From: Desulfobacterales bacterium
GTDB lineage: Bacteria > Desulfobacterota > Desulfobacteria > Desulfobacterales > C00003060
Length of the DNA stretch: 15,604 nucleotides
Direction: 5' to 3'
NCBI GenBank assembly: GCA_030613145.1
Contig: JAUWMM010000007.1
Span: forward strand, 1-15,604
In this document: positions 1 to 7,379 of the stretch, in pieces
How positions within the stretch are numbered: the first letter of the stretch is position 1
Layout of the letters: the number at the start of each line of letters is the position of its first letter
Translations under genes and position numbers: made by a program
The notes under the pieces: generated by a model
Told to the model about the DNA's origin: nothing
Seen by the model: the letters and a program-made list of their open reading frames with translations, nothing else
The model's database searches: none

Positions 1-121
1 GTCGTAGCCATGTGGCTACTATGGCGAAGTCGGCTCATCCCCGTGCTTCCACACGGGGCAGTCTGGCGAAGGTGAGTATATCTGATAAATTCAACAAAGC
101 CGACCAGAGGAACAAGCATAA
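1..121 (+). other. Leader or upstream gene tail with two hairpins
   Basis: No complete gene lies here. Two perfect inverted repeats are visible: GTAGCC/GGCTAC at 4-19 (6-bp stem, 4-base loop) and CCCCGTG/CACGGGG at 40-59 (7-bp stem, 6-base loop). The octamer TGGCGAAG occurs at 22-29 and again at 64-71, flanking the second hairpin. Reading from base 3, an open frame crosses the whole stretch and stops with TGA at 123-125, giving an ATGA overlap with the next gene. It could therefore be the C-terminal end of a gene beginning outside the window, but about 40 codons are too few to identify it and the strong hairpins argue against coding. An RNA or repeat element is the other option. Confidence 0.3.
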
Positions 122-1060
122 ATGAAAAAATTAAGGGTAGCCTTACTTGCAGGCGGTATTTCCTCTGAGCGTGACGTTTCAATTAAGAGTGGCGACCAGG
201 TGTACGACGCCCTCGACAAGGCCAAGTACGACGTTGTACGCTTTGACCCTGCCACCGACCTCGGGAAACTTGTGGCTGATGCATCCCGTATTGATATGGC
301 ATTCATTGTGCTGCACGGGCCCTATGGGGAAGACGGTACCGTCCAGGGTCTTCTCGATCTCCTTCATATTCCATACCAAGGTTCGGGCGTGCTCGGAAGC
401 GCCTTGGCTATGGATAAATGGACCTCTAAACGTCTCTACATTGAGGCAGGGCTCATGGTGCCCCCGTTTGAAGTTTTCGAGCGCGGACAAGCTTATGATT
501 TGAAAGCTTTAGCCGGAAAACCGGGATTTCCGCTAGTAGTTAAGCCGCGGTACGGCGGATCGAGTATCGGTACCAGTATCGTGCAGACCCCAAAGCAGTT
601 ACCAGAGGCCCTTGACAGTGCATTTAAATATGGTCCGCACGTGATCCTGGAGACTTACCTGGAAGGAACTGAGATCACAGGAGGGGTTCTCGGCAATGAC
701 GATCTCCAGCATCTCCCTATTGTGGAGATTATCCCTGAGTCCAGCTTTGCATTCTTTGACTATGAGGCTAAATATGCGGAAGGAGCCACACGGGAGATCT
801 GTCCGGCCCGTATCAGTGAAACGCTCTCTAGCCGCGCTCAATCCTGCGCTGCTGTTGCGCATGAAGCCCTCTGCTGTCGTGGCTATAGCCGAACCGACAT
901 GATCATACGTGATGACAACATTTATGTGTTGGAAACCAATACCATCCCGGGGATGACGCCCGTGAGCCTTTTCCCGTTGGCTGCAAAGACGTCTGGGATT
1001 TCTTTTGGCCAGCTCTTGGACAGGCTGATCGAGCTTGCCTTGGAAGACAGAGATGGTTAA
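122..1060 (+). CDS. ddl: D-alanine--D-alanine ligase
   Basis: This cytoplasmic ATP-grasp ligase joins two D-alanines for the peptidoglycan stem peptide. The 312-residue length is normal for Ddl. Visible family motifs are GGISSERDVS (residues 11-20, with Glu16 matching the substrate-binding Glu of DdlB), HGPYGEDG (65-72), KPRYGGSSIG (141-150, the ATP-binding loop), YEAKY (214-218, with the catalytic-loop Tyr) and LETNTIPGMT (270-279). Asp259, Glu271 and Asn273 fit the Mg-binding positions. AGAGGA at 106-111 lies 10 bases before the ATG. It is the first of three + strand genes. The neighbour downstream is a second, divergent ATP-grasp protein, so a non-housekeeping ligase role for either is conceivable, but all catalytic motifs here look intact. 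Confidence 0.95.
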   Translation: MKKLRVALLAGGISSERDVSIKSGDQVYDALDKAKYDVVRFDPATDLGKLVADASRIDMAFIVLHGPYGEDGTVQGLLDLLHIPYQGSGVLGSALAMDKWTSKRLYIEAGLMVPPFEVFERGQAYDLKALAGKPGFPLVVKPRYGGSSIGTSIVQTPKQLPEALDSAFKYGPHVILETYLEGTEITGGVLGNDDLQHLPIVEIIPESSFAFFDYEAKYAEGATREICPARISETLSSRAQSCAAVAHEALCCRGYSRTDMIIRDDNIYVLETNTIPGMTPVSLFPLAAKTSGISFGQLLDRLIELALEDRDG

Positions 1061-1063
1061 CTC

Positions 1064-1090
1064 GTTGAGTCGTTAAGTGGTTGAGTCGTT
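1064..1090 (+). repeat. Direct repeat GTTGAGTCGTT, two copies
   Basis: GTTGAGTCGTT occurs at 1064-1074 and again at 1080-1090, a period of 16 bases, directly after the ddl stop codon. A loosely complementary pyrimidine-rich stretch (CATTCAACCATTCGACC) lies about 80 bases downstream in the same intergenic gap. The gap of 146 bases contains no gene. The pattern looks like a small decayed intergenic repeat; no function can be assigned. Confidence 0.4.
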
Positions 1091-1206
1091 TTGAATCCCT
1101 GGCTTAGACCTGGCCTATGCGCTTAGGAGACTGCCTCAAGCAGTTGTGATAGAGGGGTTTACCATTCAACCATTCGACCGACTATTGAGGTTAGGAGTAC
1201 TTTCTT

Positions 1207-1959
1207 TTGATCATCCGGACAAACCGCGAACTAAAAGAGCTCTATGATAAGCTGAAGACAGGCGACTGCTTTATAGGGATGCTAAGCTTTAAGATGGCAA
1301 AGCACCGTGTATTGATCGATCTTCTGGAAAGAGGCGTTCTTTTATTCCCCTCTGCACTCTCCCAGACCTTAGGCCATTCCAAGGTGGCCCAGGCCCTTGT
1401 CTTTAGGCCATGGATGGTTCCCCATACCCTTGCGATTGCCAGGCGTGTAGACCTTATGCATGCCATCAATACATATAATCACTATGGGATCGGCACAGTA
1501 ATCACAAAAGAGGACCATCTCCAGTGCGGTTTCGGGGTCCGTCGATGGGAGAATATTGAAGATGTGTATAACCACGCTTCCTTTAATACCAATTCATACC
1601 CTTTTGTGTTGCAGCCATTTCTTGAGATGTACACTGACATACGCGTCATTATAGCAGGTGACTATTGTGAAGCTTATACCCGGGAGAATCAGAATAACTT
1701 CAGAATGAACCTCACGGCAGGTGGAACCAGCAGGCCGTATGCCCTCACAAAAGCTCAGCTTGCCACGTGCCGCAGCGTGATAGAGCGGGGAAAGTTTCCC
1801 TATGCCCATATCGACCTACTGGTCACAGAGGATGGTCATAGTTATCTGTCTGAAATCGCTCTAAACGGAGGCTTGAAAGGGGGACGTATTCGACGCGAAG
1901 ACCTTAATGCCCTGAAAAAAGAGCTTCTTGAGAAAATGGCCGAGTCTTTGGTGGATTGA
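1207..1959 (+). CDS. RimK-like ATP-grasp domain protein, substrate unknown
   Basis: The 250-residue protein shows the C-terminal half of an ATP-grasp fold: a long strand and helix segment FVLQPFLEMYTDIRVIIAG (133-151), a basic/Asn-rich loop with FRMNLTAGGTS (165-175) matching the RimK 'FRxNxxxGG' region, then HIDLL (201-205) and SEIALNGG (215-222) at the metal-binding strand. GFGV (108-111) may be the glycine-rich ATP loop. RimK-type ligases form amide bonds by adding amino acids to a carboxylate. The usual E-x-N metal pair is replaced by E-x-x-x-N (Glu216, Asn220), so activity is uncertain. The start is TTG, supported by AGGAG at 1193-1197, nine bases upstream. It sits 146 bases after ddl, probably the same transcription unit. 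Substrate and pathway cannot be told from sequence. Confidence 0.8.
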   Translation: MIIRTNRELKELYDKLKTGDCFIGMLSFKMAKHRVLIDLLERGVLLFPSALSQTLGHSKVAQALVFRPWMVPHTLAIARRVDLMHAINTYNHYGIGTVITKEDHLQCGFGVRRWENIEDVYNHASFNTNSYPFVLQPFLEMYTDIRVIIAGDYCEAYTRENQNNFRMNLTAGGTSRPYALTKAQLATCRSVIERGKFPYAHIDLLVTEDGHSYLSEIALNGGLKGGRIRREDLNALKKELLEKMAESLVD

Positions 1960-1963
1960 ATAT

Positions 1964-2121
1964 TGACGGCTTCGTAAAAAGTCGAAAAACACCCCTTTCT
2001 GTCATTCCGGACTTCGGCGAGCTCAGTCGAGTCGCGCAAGCCGGAATCCAGTGAAATCAACATGTTCTGGATGCCGGATCAAGTCCGGCATGACGAATCA
2101 TAACTTTTTACGAAATTATCA
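1964..2121. repeat. MITE-like intergenic element with nested inverted repeats
   Basis: Outer arms TTCGTAAAAAGTC (1971-1983) and AACTTTTTACGAA (2102-2114) match at 12 of 13 bases in inverted orientation, with weaker extension outward (TGACGGC against ATTATCA). Inside lie GTCATTCCGGACTT (2001-2014) paired with AAGTCCGGCATGAC (2081-2094), and CCGGAATCCAG (2041-2051) paired with CTGGATGCCGG (2067-2077). The whole would fold into one long nested hairpin. It has no coding capacity. From memory, elements starting TGACGGCTTCGTAAAAAGTC are common between genes in Desulfobacterota. It begins a few bases after the stop codon of the ATP-grasp gene and ends just before the ribosome binding site of the next gene. 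Confidence 0.7.
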
Positions 2122-2137
2122 TTATTAGGAGACTAAA

Positions 2138-2578
2138 ATAGACAATCTTCAATCGAAAATAGTCAATCCAAAGAGCGTCCGGTGGTCGTTCGAGTTGATG
2201 GCCATGATTTACGTGGCCGTGATGGTTCTTTTTCTGGTAAATCCGGATTGGCCTATCCTTTTCGTTAACAAGGCTTTCGCTTGCTATGATTGGCCGATGG
2301 TGTTTTTCCCCACGGAAAAGTTCTGGTTTTCCATAGCTGTGAGCGTGCCGGGCACCCGGGCTTTTCTGGCCTTTGTAGCAGCACAAAGACCGACTGAGGC
2401 CCATCTCTGTGTCAAGGTACTGCTGATCTCTCTGCTGCTCGCAGCAGCCTTATTTGCAAGGCAATTTTTCTTCTATAAGCAAGCTGCCCTTTATGCCCTC
2501 GGATTTCTCATCGAATTCATACAAGTGGTCTTTTACATCTTTTTGTGGCGAAAACTCCCAAAACCCGACATAGCCTAA
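2138..2578 (+). CDS. Small four-helix membrane protein, unknown function
   Basis: Not recognised. The predicted 146-residue protein has a polar N-terminus (about 19 residues) followed by hydrophobic segments near residues 20-38, 63-84, 92-112 and 116-138, so about four membrane helices. The C-terminus is short and basic (RKLPKPDIA). The only well-placed Shine-Dalgarno is AGGAG at 2127-2131, which is six bases before an ATA codon at 2138; the frame is open from there and reads naturally into the first helix. The alternative is TTG at 2195 (127 residues), or ATG at 2198, which lack a clear ribosome site and begin inside the first helix. An ATA start, or a mutated ATG, is the reading I prefer. 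It follows the ATP-grasp gene, separated by the inverted-repeat element. No motif points to a function. Confidence 0.6.
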   Translation: MDNLQSKIVNPKSVRWSFELMAMIYVAVMVLFLVNPDWPILFVNKAFACYDWPMVFFPTEKFWFSIAVSVPGTRAFLAFVAAQRPTEAHLCVKVLLISLLLAAALFARQFFFYKQAALYALGFLIEFIQVVFYIFLWRKLPKPDIA

Positions 2579-2630
2579 TCAGACAATAATCCACCTTTGC
2601 CCTAACCCGGATAAACCGGAACAAAAAACT

Positions 2631-2697
2631 ATCACGAAAACACGAAAGTACGAAAACACGAAAGGCTGAATGTTTTTTTATTTCGTGCTTTCGTGAT
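2631..2697. repeat. CACGAAA tandem and inverted repeat block
   Basis: CACGAAA occurs at 2633-2639, 2641-2647 and 2657-2663, with a variant TACGAAA between the last two. The left arm at 2631-2647 (ATCACGAAAACACGAAA) pairs with the inverse at 2681-2697 (TTTCGTGCTTTCGTGAT) at 16 of 17 bases. The T-rich loop-side stretch TGTTTTTTTATTT lies just before the right arm. This could fold into a stable hairpin on either strand. It looks like a dispersed intergenic repeat rather than a terminator, since no U-tract follows the right arm on + . Confidence 0.6.
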
Positions 2698-2884
2698 CAT
2701 CTTTTAAGGTTTTTTGCCATAAACAACACGAATTCCAGAATTAACGGACTAAAGATAGAACAGATCCTCTTTTGCCTGCCTCGTAAAATGCACTAGGCGC
2801 TTAGTGCCACAATATCGACAAAAGATTGCCTATCTTATGTAACATGTTGTTTTTGTGTTTGTTACAGATGCTGATTACTGGTCG

Positions 2885-2956
2885 CTGGATACTGGATAAC
2901 CGGAATCAAAAATCAAGGACCACACATCCAGTATCAAGTATCAAGCATCCAGTATC
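2885..2956. repeat. ATCCAGTATC direct and inverted repeats
   Basis: ATCCAGTATC occurs at 2926-2935 and 2947-2956 in direct orientation, with a shortened copy (AAGTATCAAGC) between them. CTGGATACTGGAT at 2885-2897 is the inverted form, agreeing at 11 of 13 bases with ATCCAGTATCAAG at 2926-2938. The arms would enclose about 28 bases. It is non-coding and looks like a degenerate short-repeat cluster. Confidence 0.5.
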
Positions 2957-3184
2957 AGTACTTTCTAAGGGTGCCAACTTCACTGCCCTGAAGGGGCCAT
3001 CTCTTCCGAGCGCTGTCTTGGACGAGGCATAGCAACTTCTGGAAGCTTGTTGCATTTTTTCTTCTAATCGTGAGCTTTTCCATCGACTGTTCACAATTAT
3101 TTTCCAAGGGAGATAGATGGGCAATAGAGATCCTGCAATATGGAGTAAAAGGCTTAAGTTGTATGGTCTTACTGTGATTTTCCC

Positions 3185-3212
3185 TTGACAAAATCAGGGC
3201 TTCGGGTTAAAG
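3185..3212 (+). promoter_or_regulatory. Possible qrc promoter (weak)
   Basis: A perfect TTGACA (3185-3190) is followed after 16 bases by TTAAAG (3207-3212), a poor −10. It is the only consensus −35 I see in the 400 bases before qrcA, and it would give a leader of about 185 bases. The −10 is weak enough that this may be chance. Confidence 0.25.
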
Positions 3213-3403
3213 GGGCGATACTGAAAAAATCTTGTTTTGGCACAAACCTTTATTCCACTAAGCATTTTAGGATCACCATAGACGGCTGGACAAATGGTAG
3301 CAAGGGGAGTGGACTAAGACGTTACCAGTTGTCCTGTAGCAGCATGATACGTGTTGGCTGACTGGAGTCTCAACCTCTACAAACCTAACGATTTGGAGTT
3401 TAC

Positions 3404-4144
3404 ATGAGCACAACAGAAGAAAAAGAGCAAACTGTAGCCGAAAATGAGCAGGAAAAGGGAGGCGATGAGCAAGCTGCCGAAGTTGCTCCTGTGAAACCAG
3501 GAACGTGGCGATTTCTCATACCCATCGCTGCGTTTGCACTAGGGTTCATGTCCCATTTCTCGCTCGGCTGGGTCATCTTGCCACCAATTCTTTATGCTGA
3601 AAAACAGCAGCCCATCGATTTTAGTCATAAGCTCCATGTAGACGAAGTGGGTGACTGTGAAGGCTGTCACTATTTCCGTGAAGACGGGAGCTTCTCTGGA
3701 ATCCCCGAGCTGGAAAACTGCGCCGAGTGCCACGAAGAGGCGATGGGAGAAGACCCTGAAGAAGCCAAACTCATCACAGAATATATTGAGCCGGGCAAGG
3801 AGATTCCGTGGTTGATCTATGCCCGCCAACCCCAGTGTGTCTTTTTCTCTCATGCAGCCCACGTCAAGATGGGTGAGATGGATTGCGCCATTTGTCATGG
3901 ACCCATAGGGGACTCAGATCATGTGAGACCTTACCAGTACAATCGTCTCACTAAGTACAGTCGGGATATCTGGGGCTGGAACATCGCAGGCTTGTCGAAG
4001 AACGGCTGGGCCTACCTAAAACAGGCGGATAATTCCGGTGAGATTAAGATAGAACACGCCGCTCGAATGAAGATGGACGACTGTGCAGAGTGCCATATGG
4101 AGAAAAGGGGCGTCCATGAGGCCTGCTTCGTGTGTCACAAATAG
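3404..4144 (+). CDS. qrcA: Qrc complex multihaem cytochrome c subunit
   Basis: QrcA receives electrons from periplasmic cytochrome c3 and passes them into the Qrc menaquinone reductase. The 246-residue protein has an acidic, Glu-rich N-terminus (1-30), one hydrophobic segment (36-59) acting as an uncleaved anchor, then a periplasmic domain with five CXXCH haem sites: Cys85-His89, Cys106-His110, Cys161-His165, Cys227-His231 and Cys241-His245. Additional His residues (75, 78, 150, 153, 218) are likely distal ligands. As I recall, six haems c were reported for the Desulfovibrio vulgaris complex, and I find only five canonical motifs here. Cys145 in QCVFFSH is unpaired with any CXXCH. It heads the operon, 24 bases before qrcB. 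GGAG at 3395-3398 supports the ATG. Confidence 0.92.
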   Translation: MSTTEEKEQTVAENEQEKGGDEQAAEVAPVKPGTWRFLIPIAAFALGFMSHFSLGWVILPPILYAEKQQPIDFSHKLHVDEVGDCEGCHYFREDGSFSGIPELENCAECHEEAMGEDPEEAKLITEYIEPGKEIPWLIYARQPQCVFFSHAAHVKMGEMDCAICHGPIGDSDHVRPYQYNRLTKYSRDIWGWNIAGLSKNGWAYLKQADNSGEIKIEHAARMKMDDCAECHMEKRGVHEACFVCHK

Positions 4145-4168
4145 GCACTTAACCTAAGGGGAAGACTT

Positions 4169-6508
4169 ATGAAATTGGACAGAAGGACTTTTATAGAGCT
4201 TGCGGTTGGGTTCTCGGCAGGAGCCGGTGGTGGCTTTATGCTTACTCCCGTAAACTGGAAGTTAATGGATGACATGACCATCTGGTCGCAGGAGCTCTGG
4301 CCACGGTACCAGTTGGGAGGGCTGAAAGGTCGCCTTCCTCAACAGGGAAAAGTCACCCACGCAGACTCGGTCTGCAACCTTTGTCCAGGAGGCTGCGGTA
4401 TAACGGTTAGAAAGGTTGGGGACCGTGCTACCAAGATTGAGGGAAGAGAGGGATATCCGGTCAACGACGGGGGTATCTGTCCCCTTGGAGCTGCCGGCTT
4501 ACAGCTCCTGTACGGCCCTTGGCGAATCCCGAGCCCCTTGAAAAGAATTGGGAAACGAGGTTCAGGGAATTTTGAGAAAATCTCCTGGGATGAAGCAATC
4601 AATAAGGTTGTACAAAAACTGGGGAATCTGCGGCAGAAGGGTCAGTCCCACACGGTAGCATGTATTCTTGGTTCTGATGAGGGTACCGTGCCGAGGTTGT
4701 TTGATCGCTTCCTGGCGGCTTACGGATCACCAAACTTTATCCGCACAGCTTCTGCTGAAGACACCTATGAATTGGCTCTGGGCCTCATGCAAGGAACCAC
4801 GGGTTCAGTGGGCTATGATCTGGAACGTGCAAACTTCATCCTGAGTTTCGGAAGTGGCCTCATAGAGGGATGGGGCTCACCCGTGCGTGTTATCCAGGCT
4901 CACAGCACATGGCGATCCGGCGATTTAAAGGATCGGGCCACAGTCGTTCAAATTGAGCCGCGACTCTCAAATACTGCTGCCAAAGCCGACAATTGGTATC
5001 CTATTAATCCAGGAACCGAGGCGGCCTTAGCGCTGGGGCTCGCCCATGTAATCATAAAAGAGTCACTATATAATGTTGACTTTATAGGAAAACATACCTT
5101 TGGCTTTGAAGATTGGAGTGACTCCAGCGGCAAGACTTACATGGGCTTCAAGCGTCTGGTTCGGACCGAATATACGCCTGAGGCCGTATCCAAGATCACG
5201 GGACTACCGGCCAAAAAAATTCTCACACTTGCACGGGCCTTTGCAAAGGCCAAACGCCCCGTGGCGGTCTGGGGTCGCGGCAAGGGAACCGTGTCGGGAA
5301 GCCTTTACGAGTGTATGGCCGTTCATGCTCTCAACGCTCTGACAGGCAACATCAACAAGCCGGGCGGTGTCTCGGCACGTCCCCAAGTAGCCACCAGGTC
5401 ATGGCCTGAAGTTGAACGGGATGCCACTGCCTGGTCCGGTTCTCGAAGACCTCGAATAGATGGGGCAGGCTCGAATCGTTACCCATTGACCAGGTATCTG
5501 CCGGACAGATGGTCCCAAGTCATGAATGGAGGCAAGGCCGGCGCGATCCAGGCCCTCCTTGTCCATGGGGCCGATCCATACTACACCACACTTGACTCTG
5601 CAGCTGTGGCCAAGGCTTTCGAAGCTATTCCGTTTGTGGTGAGTTTCTCCACCTGTTTGGACGAAACCGCCTATCATGCGGACTTGATTCTGCCTAACCA
5701 TCATTATCTGGAGCGTTGGGAAGACATACCGACACCCGTGGGTCTGCAAAAGCCCATACTCGGCATGCTAAAGCCGGTGGTATCCCCACAATTTGATACA
5801 AGGCACGCGGGAGATGTCCTCATGACCATTGCGAAGTCTATGGGCGGATCCGTTGCAAGCGCCTTCCCGTGGGATGATTACGAAACCCTGTTGAAGGAGA
5901 CCATGGGAGACAACTGGGGCACCTTGGAAAAAGCAGGCTATATAGTAAATGAGGGGTACAAGCCTTCTGCCTGGTCAAAGGCCTTTGGCACTCCGTCCGG
6001 CAAATTTGAGTTCTATATCACGGCCTTTGACCAGGCAGGCGTAAAAATAGGTAAAGATGTGGGTTATCTCCCCCACTATGAGCCGGTTCAACCGGAGGGG
6101 AATCCTGCTACTTATCCGCTCATTTTGATCCCTACGGAATTGATGCGTCTGGCAGACGGTGCTGTTGGAAACCCGCCGTTCTGCACAAAGACCCTGGAAG
6201 AAACAGAGTTGAAAAAGAACGATCTTTTCGTAGAGGTCAACCCTAAAACCGCAGCCGATTACGGTCTTTCCGAAGGTCATCATGCCATGCTCGAAACAGC
6301 CAAGGGGAAGGCCAAGGTGCTCGTGCACCTTTTTGAAGGAATCATGCCGGGAGTAATAGGCATCCCTAAAGGTCTTGGACATGCGGCTTATGACGATTAC
6401 CTGGCTGGCAAGGGTGTCAGTGCGAACAGCCTCATTGGCGTCGTGGAAGACCCGGTCACCGGCCTGTCCGCCGCTTGGGGCGTTCGAGCCAAACTGACAC
6501 GCGTCTAA
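4169..6508 (+). CDS. qrcB: Qrc complex molybdopterin-oxidoreductase-like subunit
   Basis: QrcB is the large periplasmic subunit, homologous to molybdopterin oxidoreductases and related to part of ActB of alternative complex III. The 779 residues start with a Tat signal, DRRTFIELAVGFSAGAGGG (4-22), so the folded protein is exported with QrcC. An iron-sulfur site follows: Cys69, Cys72, Cys76 and Cys104 (CX2CX3CX27C). The molybdopterin-binding body follows, and the C-terminal MopB-type domain starts near residue 640. Around residues 165-235, where a metal-binding Cys, Sec or Ser usually sits, I see no Cys, consistent with the reported lack of molybdenum in Qrc. The subunit is thought to act as a scaffold and not as an enzyme. 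AAGGGGA at 4156-4162 precedes the ATG; qrcC begins 19 bases after the stop. Confidence 0.93.
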   Translation: MKLDRRTFIELAVGFSAGAGGGFMLTPVNWKLMDDMTIWSQELWPRYQLGGLKGRLPQQGKVTHADSVCNLCPGGCGITVRKVGDRATKIEGREGYPVNDGGICPLGAAGLQLLYGPWRIPSPLKRIGKRGSGNFEKISWDEAINKVVQKLGNLRQKGQSHTVACILGSDEGTVPRLFDRFLAAYGSPNFIRTASAEDTYELALGLMQGTTGSVGYDLERANFILSFGSGLIEGWGSPVRVIQAHSTWRSGDLKDRATVVQIEPRLSNTAAKADNWYPINPGTEAALALGLAHVIIKESLYNVDFIGKHTFGFEDWSDSSGKTYMGFKRLVRTEYTPEAVSKITGLPAKKILTLARAFAKAKRPVAVWGRGKGTVSGSLYECMAVHALNALTGNINKPGGVSARPQVATRSWPEVERDATAWSGSRRPRIDGAGSNRYPLTRYLPDRWSQVMNGGKAGAIQALLVHGADPYYTTLDSAAVAKAFEAIPFVVSFSTCLDETAYHADLILPNHHYLERWEDIPTPVGLQKPILGMLKPVVSPQFDTRHAGDVLMTIAKSMGGSVASAFPWDDYETLLKETMGDNWGTLEKAGYIVNEGYKPSAWSKAFGTPSGKFEFYITAFDQAGVKIGKDVGYLPHYEPVQPEGNPATYPLILIPTELMRLADGAVGNPPFCTKTLEETELKKNDLFVEVNPKTAADYGLSEGHHAMLETAKGKAKVLVHLFEGIMPGVIGIPKGLGHAAYDDYLAGKGVSANSLIGVVEDPVTGLSAAWGVRAKLTRV

Positions 6509-6527
6509 TCATTAAGAAGGGGTAACC

Positions 6528-7352
6528 ATGAAAGAGGTACATCACAAAGCAGACGAACATCATGGAGCACACGAGAAGACTTACAAGTACGGTATGGTAG
6601 TTGACCTGGACAAATGCACGGGTTGCGGGGCCTGCATGGTGGCCTGTATGGCTGAGAACAACTTGTCCTTCAGGAAAGACAATAGTGACAGGTTGCGTAG
6701 TAACCTCTGGATGCGGGTCTACAAGATCTCTAACGGTCGCCCCTTTCCGGACACGGACATCTCTTTTATTCCGAGGCCCTGTCAGCACTGCGAGGGCGAG
6801 GGCCACCACCATACCCCGTGCGTATCAGTATGCCCGGCAACAGCAACGGATTACAGTCACGAAACCGGCATTGTGAGTCAGGTCTATACGCGCTGTTTTG
6901 GGTGCCGGTACTGTATGGCAGCGTGTCCTTACCATGTGCGCGTTTTTAACTGGTGGGATCCGACGTGGCCGAAAGGCATGGAAAAGTACCTGAATCCTGA
7001 CGTGTCTGTTCGTATGCGGGGCGTGGTGGAAAAATGTAGTTTTTGCTATCACCGATACCAGCGGGCCAAAAACAAGGCATACGCGGAAGGACGGCGTGAG
7101 CTTCATGAAGACGAATATCAAACAGCCTGCACCCAGGCCTGCCCTGCAGGGGCCATCACGTTCGGGGATTTGAAAAATCCGGAGCATAAGGTCCATAAGT
7201 TGAAAAAAAGCCGTTATGCTTTCCGCCTTCTGGAAAAACTCGGCACCAATCCAAAGATCTACTATGTCTCAACAAGGGACTGGGGCCGAAAAGCAGGCGA
7301 GGTCTATGCTGGCGAAGAACCAAAGGGTGTAACTCACGTAACTCACGCGTAG
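6528..7352 (+). CDS. qrcC: Qrc complex iron-sulfur subunit
   Basis: QrcC is a ferredoxin-type electron wire between the QrcA haems and the membrane subunit QrcD. The 274 residues contain four Cys groups in the order typical of four-cluster electron-transfer subunits: Cys30/33/36/40, Cys85/88/98/102, Cys123/126/129/133, and Cys170/173/201/205. All sixteen are present, so four clusters could be held; in purified Qrc from D. vulgaris one was described as a [3Fe-4S] (from memory), and which site that is cannot be told here. No signal peptide is present, so export with Tat-bearing QrcB is expected. The N-terminus is His-rich (HHKADEHHGAH), unusual but of unknown meaning. AAGGGG (6517-6522) precedes the ATG by five bases. 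Confidence 0.93.
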   Translation: MKEVHHKADEHHGAHEKTYKYGMVVDLDKCTGCGACMVACMAENNLSFRKDNSDRLRSNLWMRVYKISNGRPFPDTDISFIPRPCQHCEGEGHHHTPCVSVCPATATDYSHETGIVSQVYTRCFGCRYCMAACPYHVRVFNWWDPTWPKGMEKYLNPDVSVRMRGVVEKCSFCYHRYQRAKNKAYAEGRRELHEDEYQTACTQACPAGAITFGDLKNPEHKVHKLKKSRYAFRLLEKLGTNPKIYYVSTRDWGRKAGEVYAGEEPKGVTHVTHA

Positions 7353-7379
7353 TTCTTAATCTTGGAAGGAGTGTCTGTT

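Larger units (their letters stand above)
2579..3403. other. Long non-coding gap before qrcA
   Basis: I see no credible gene in these 825 bases. Open frames in it run across repeats and lack ribosome sites. It holds the CACGAAA inverted-repeat block (2631-2697), a near-palindrome GCACTAGGCGCTTAGTGC (2790-2807, 16 of 18 bases symmetric), a block of ATCCAGTATC repeats (2885-2956), and an isolated TTGACA (3185-3190) without a good −10. The stretch from about 2960 to 3400 has no obvious repeat and should contain the qrc promoter and leader. A ribosome site GGAG (3395-3398) precedes qrcA by five bases. Confidence 0.6.

Noticed and set aside
33..61. CRISPR repeat-like sequence: CGGCTCATCCCCGTG with a complementary CACGGGG arm, resembling a type I-E repeat, with about 32 bases before it
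   Set aside because: Only one copy is in the window, no second repeat with spacing is seen, the arms are separated by a longer loop than usual, and no cas gene is visible. A search for further copies just left of base 1 would settle it.
2826..3032. 68-codon open frame in the gap before qrcA
   Set aside because: It runs straight through the ATCCAGTATC repeats, has no ribosome site and an unremarkable composition.
3086..3096. Rex-type operator half-site (TTCACAA) upstream of qrcA
   Set aside because: The matching left half (TTGTGAA) is missing at the expected spacing, so it is probably chance.
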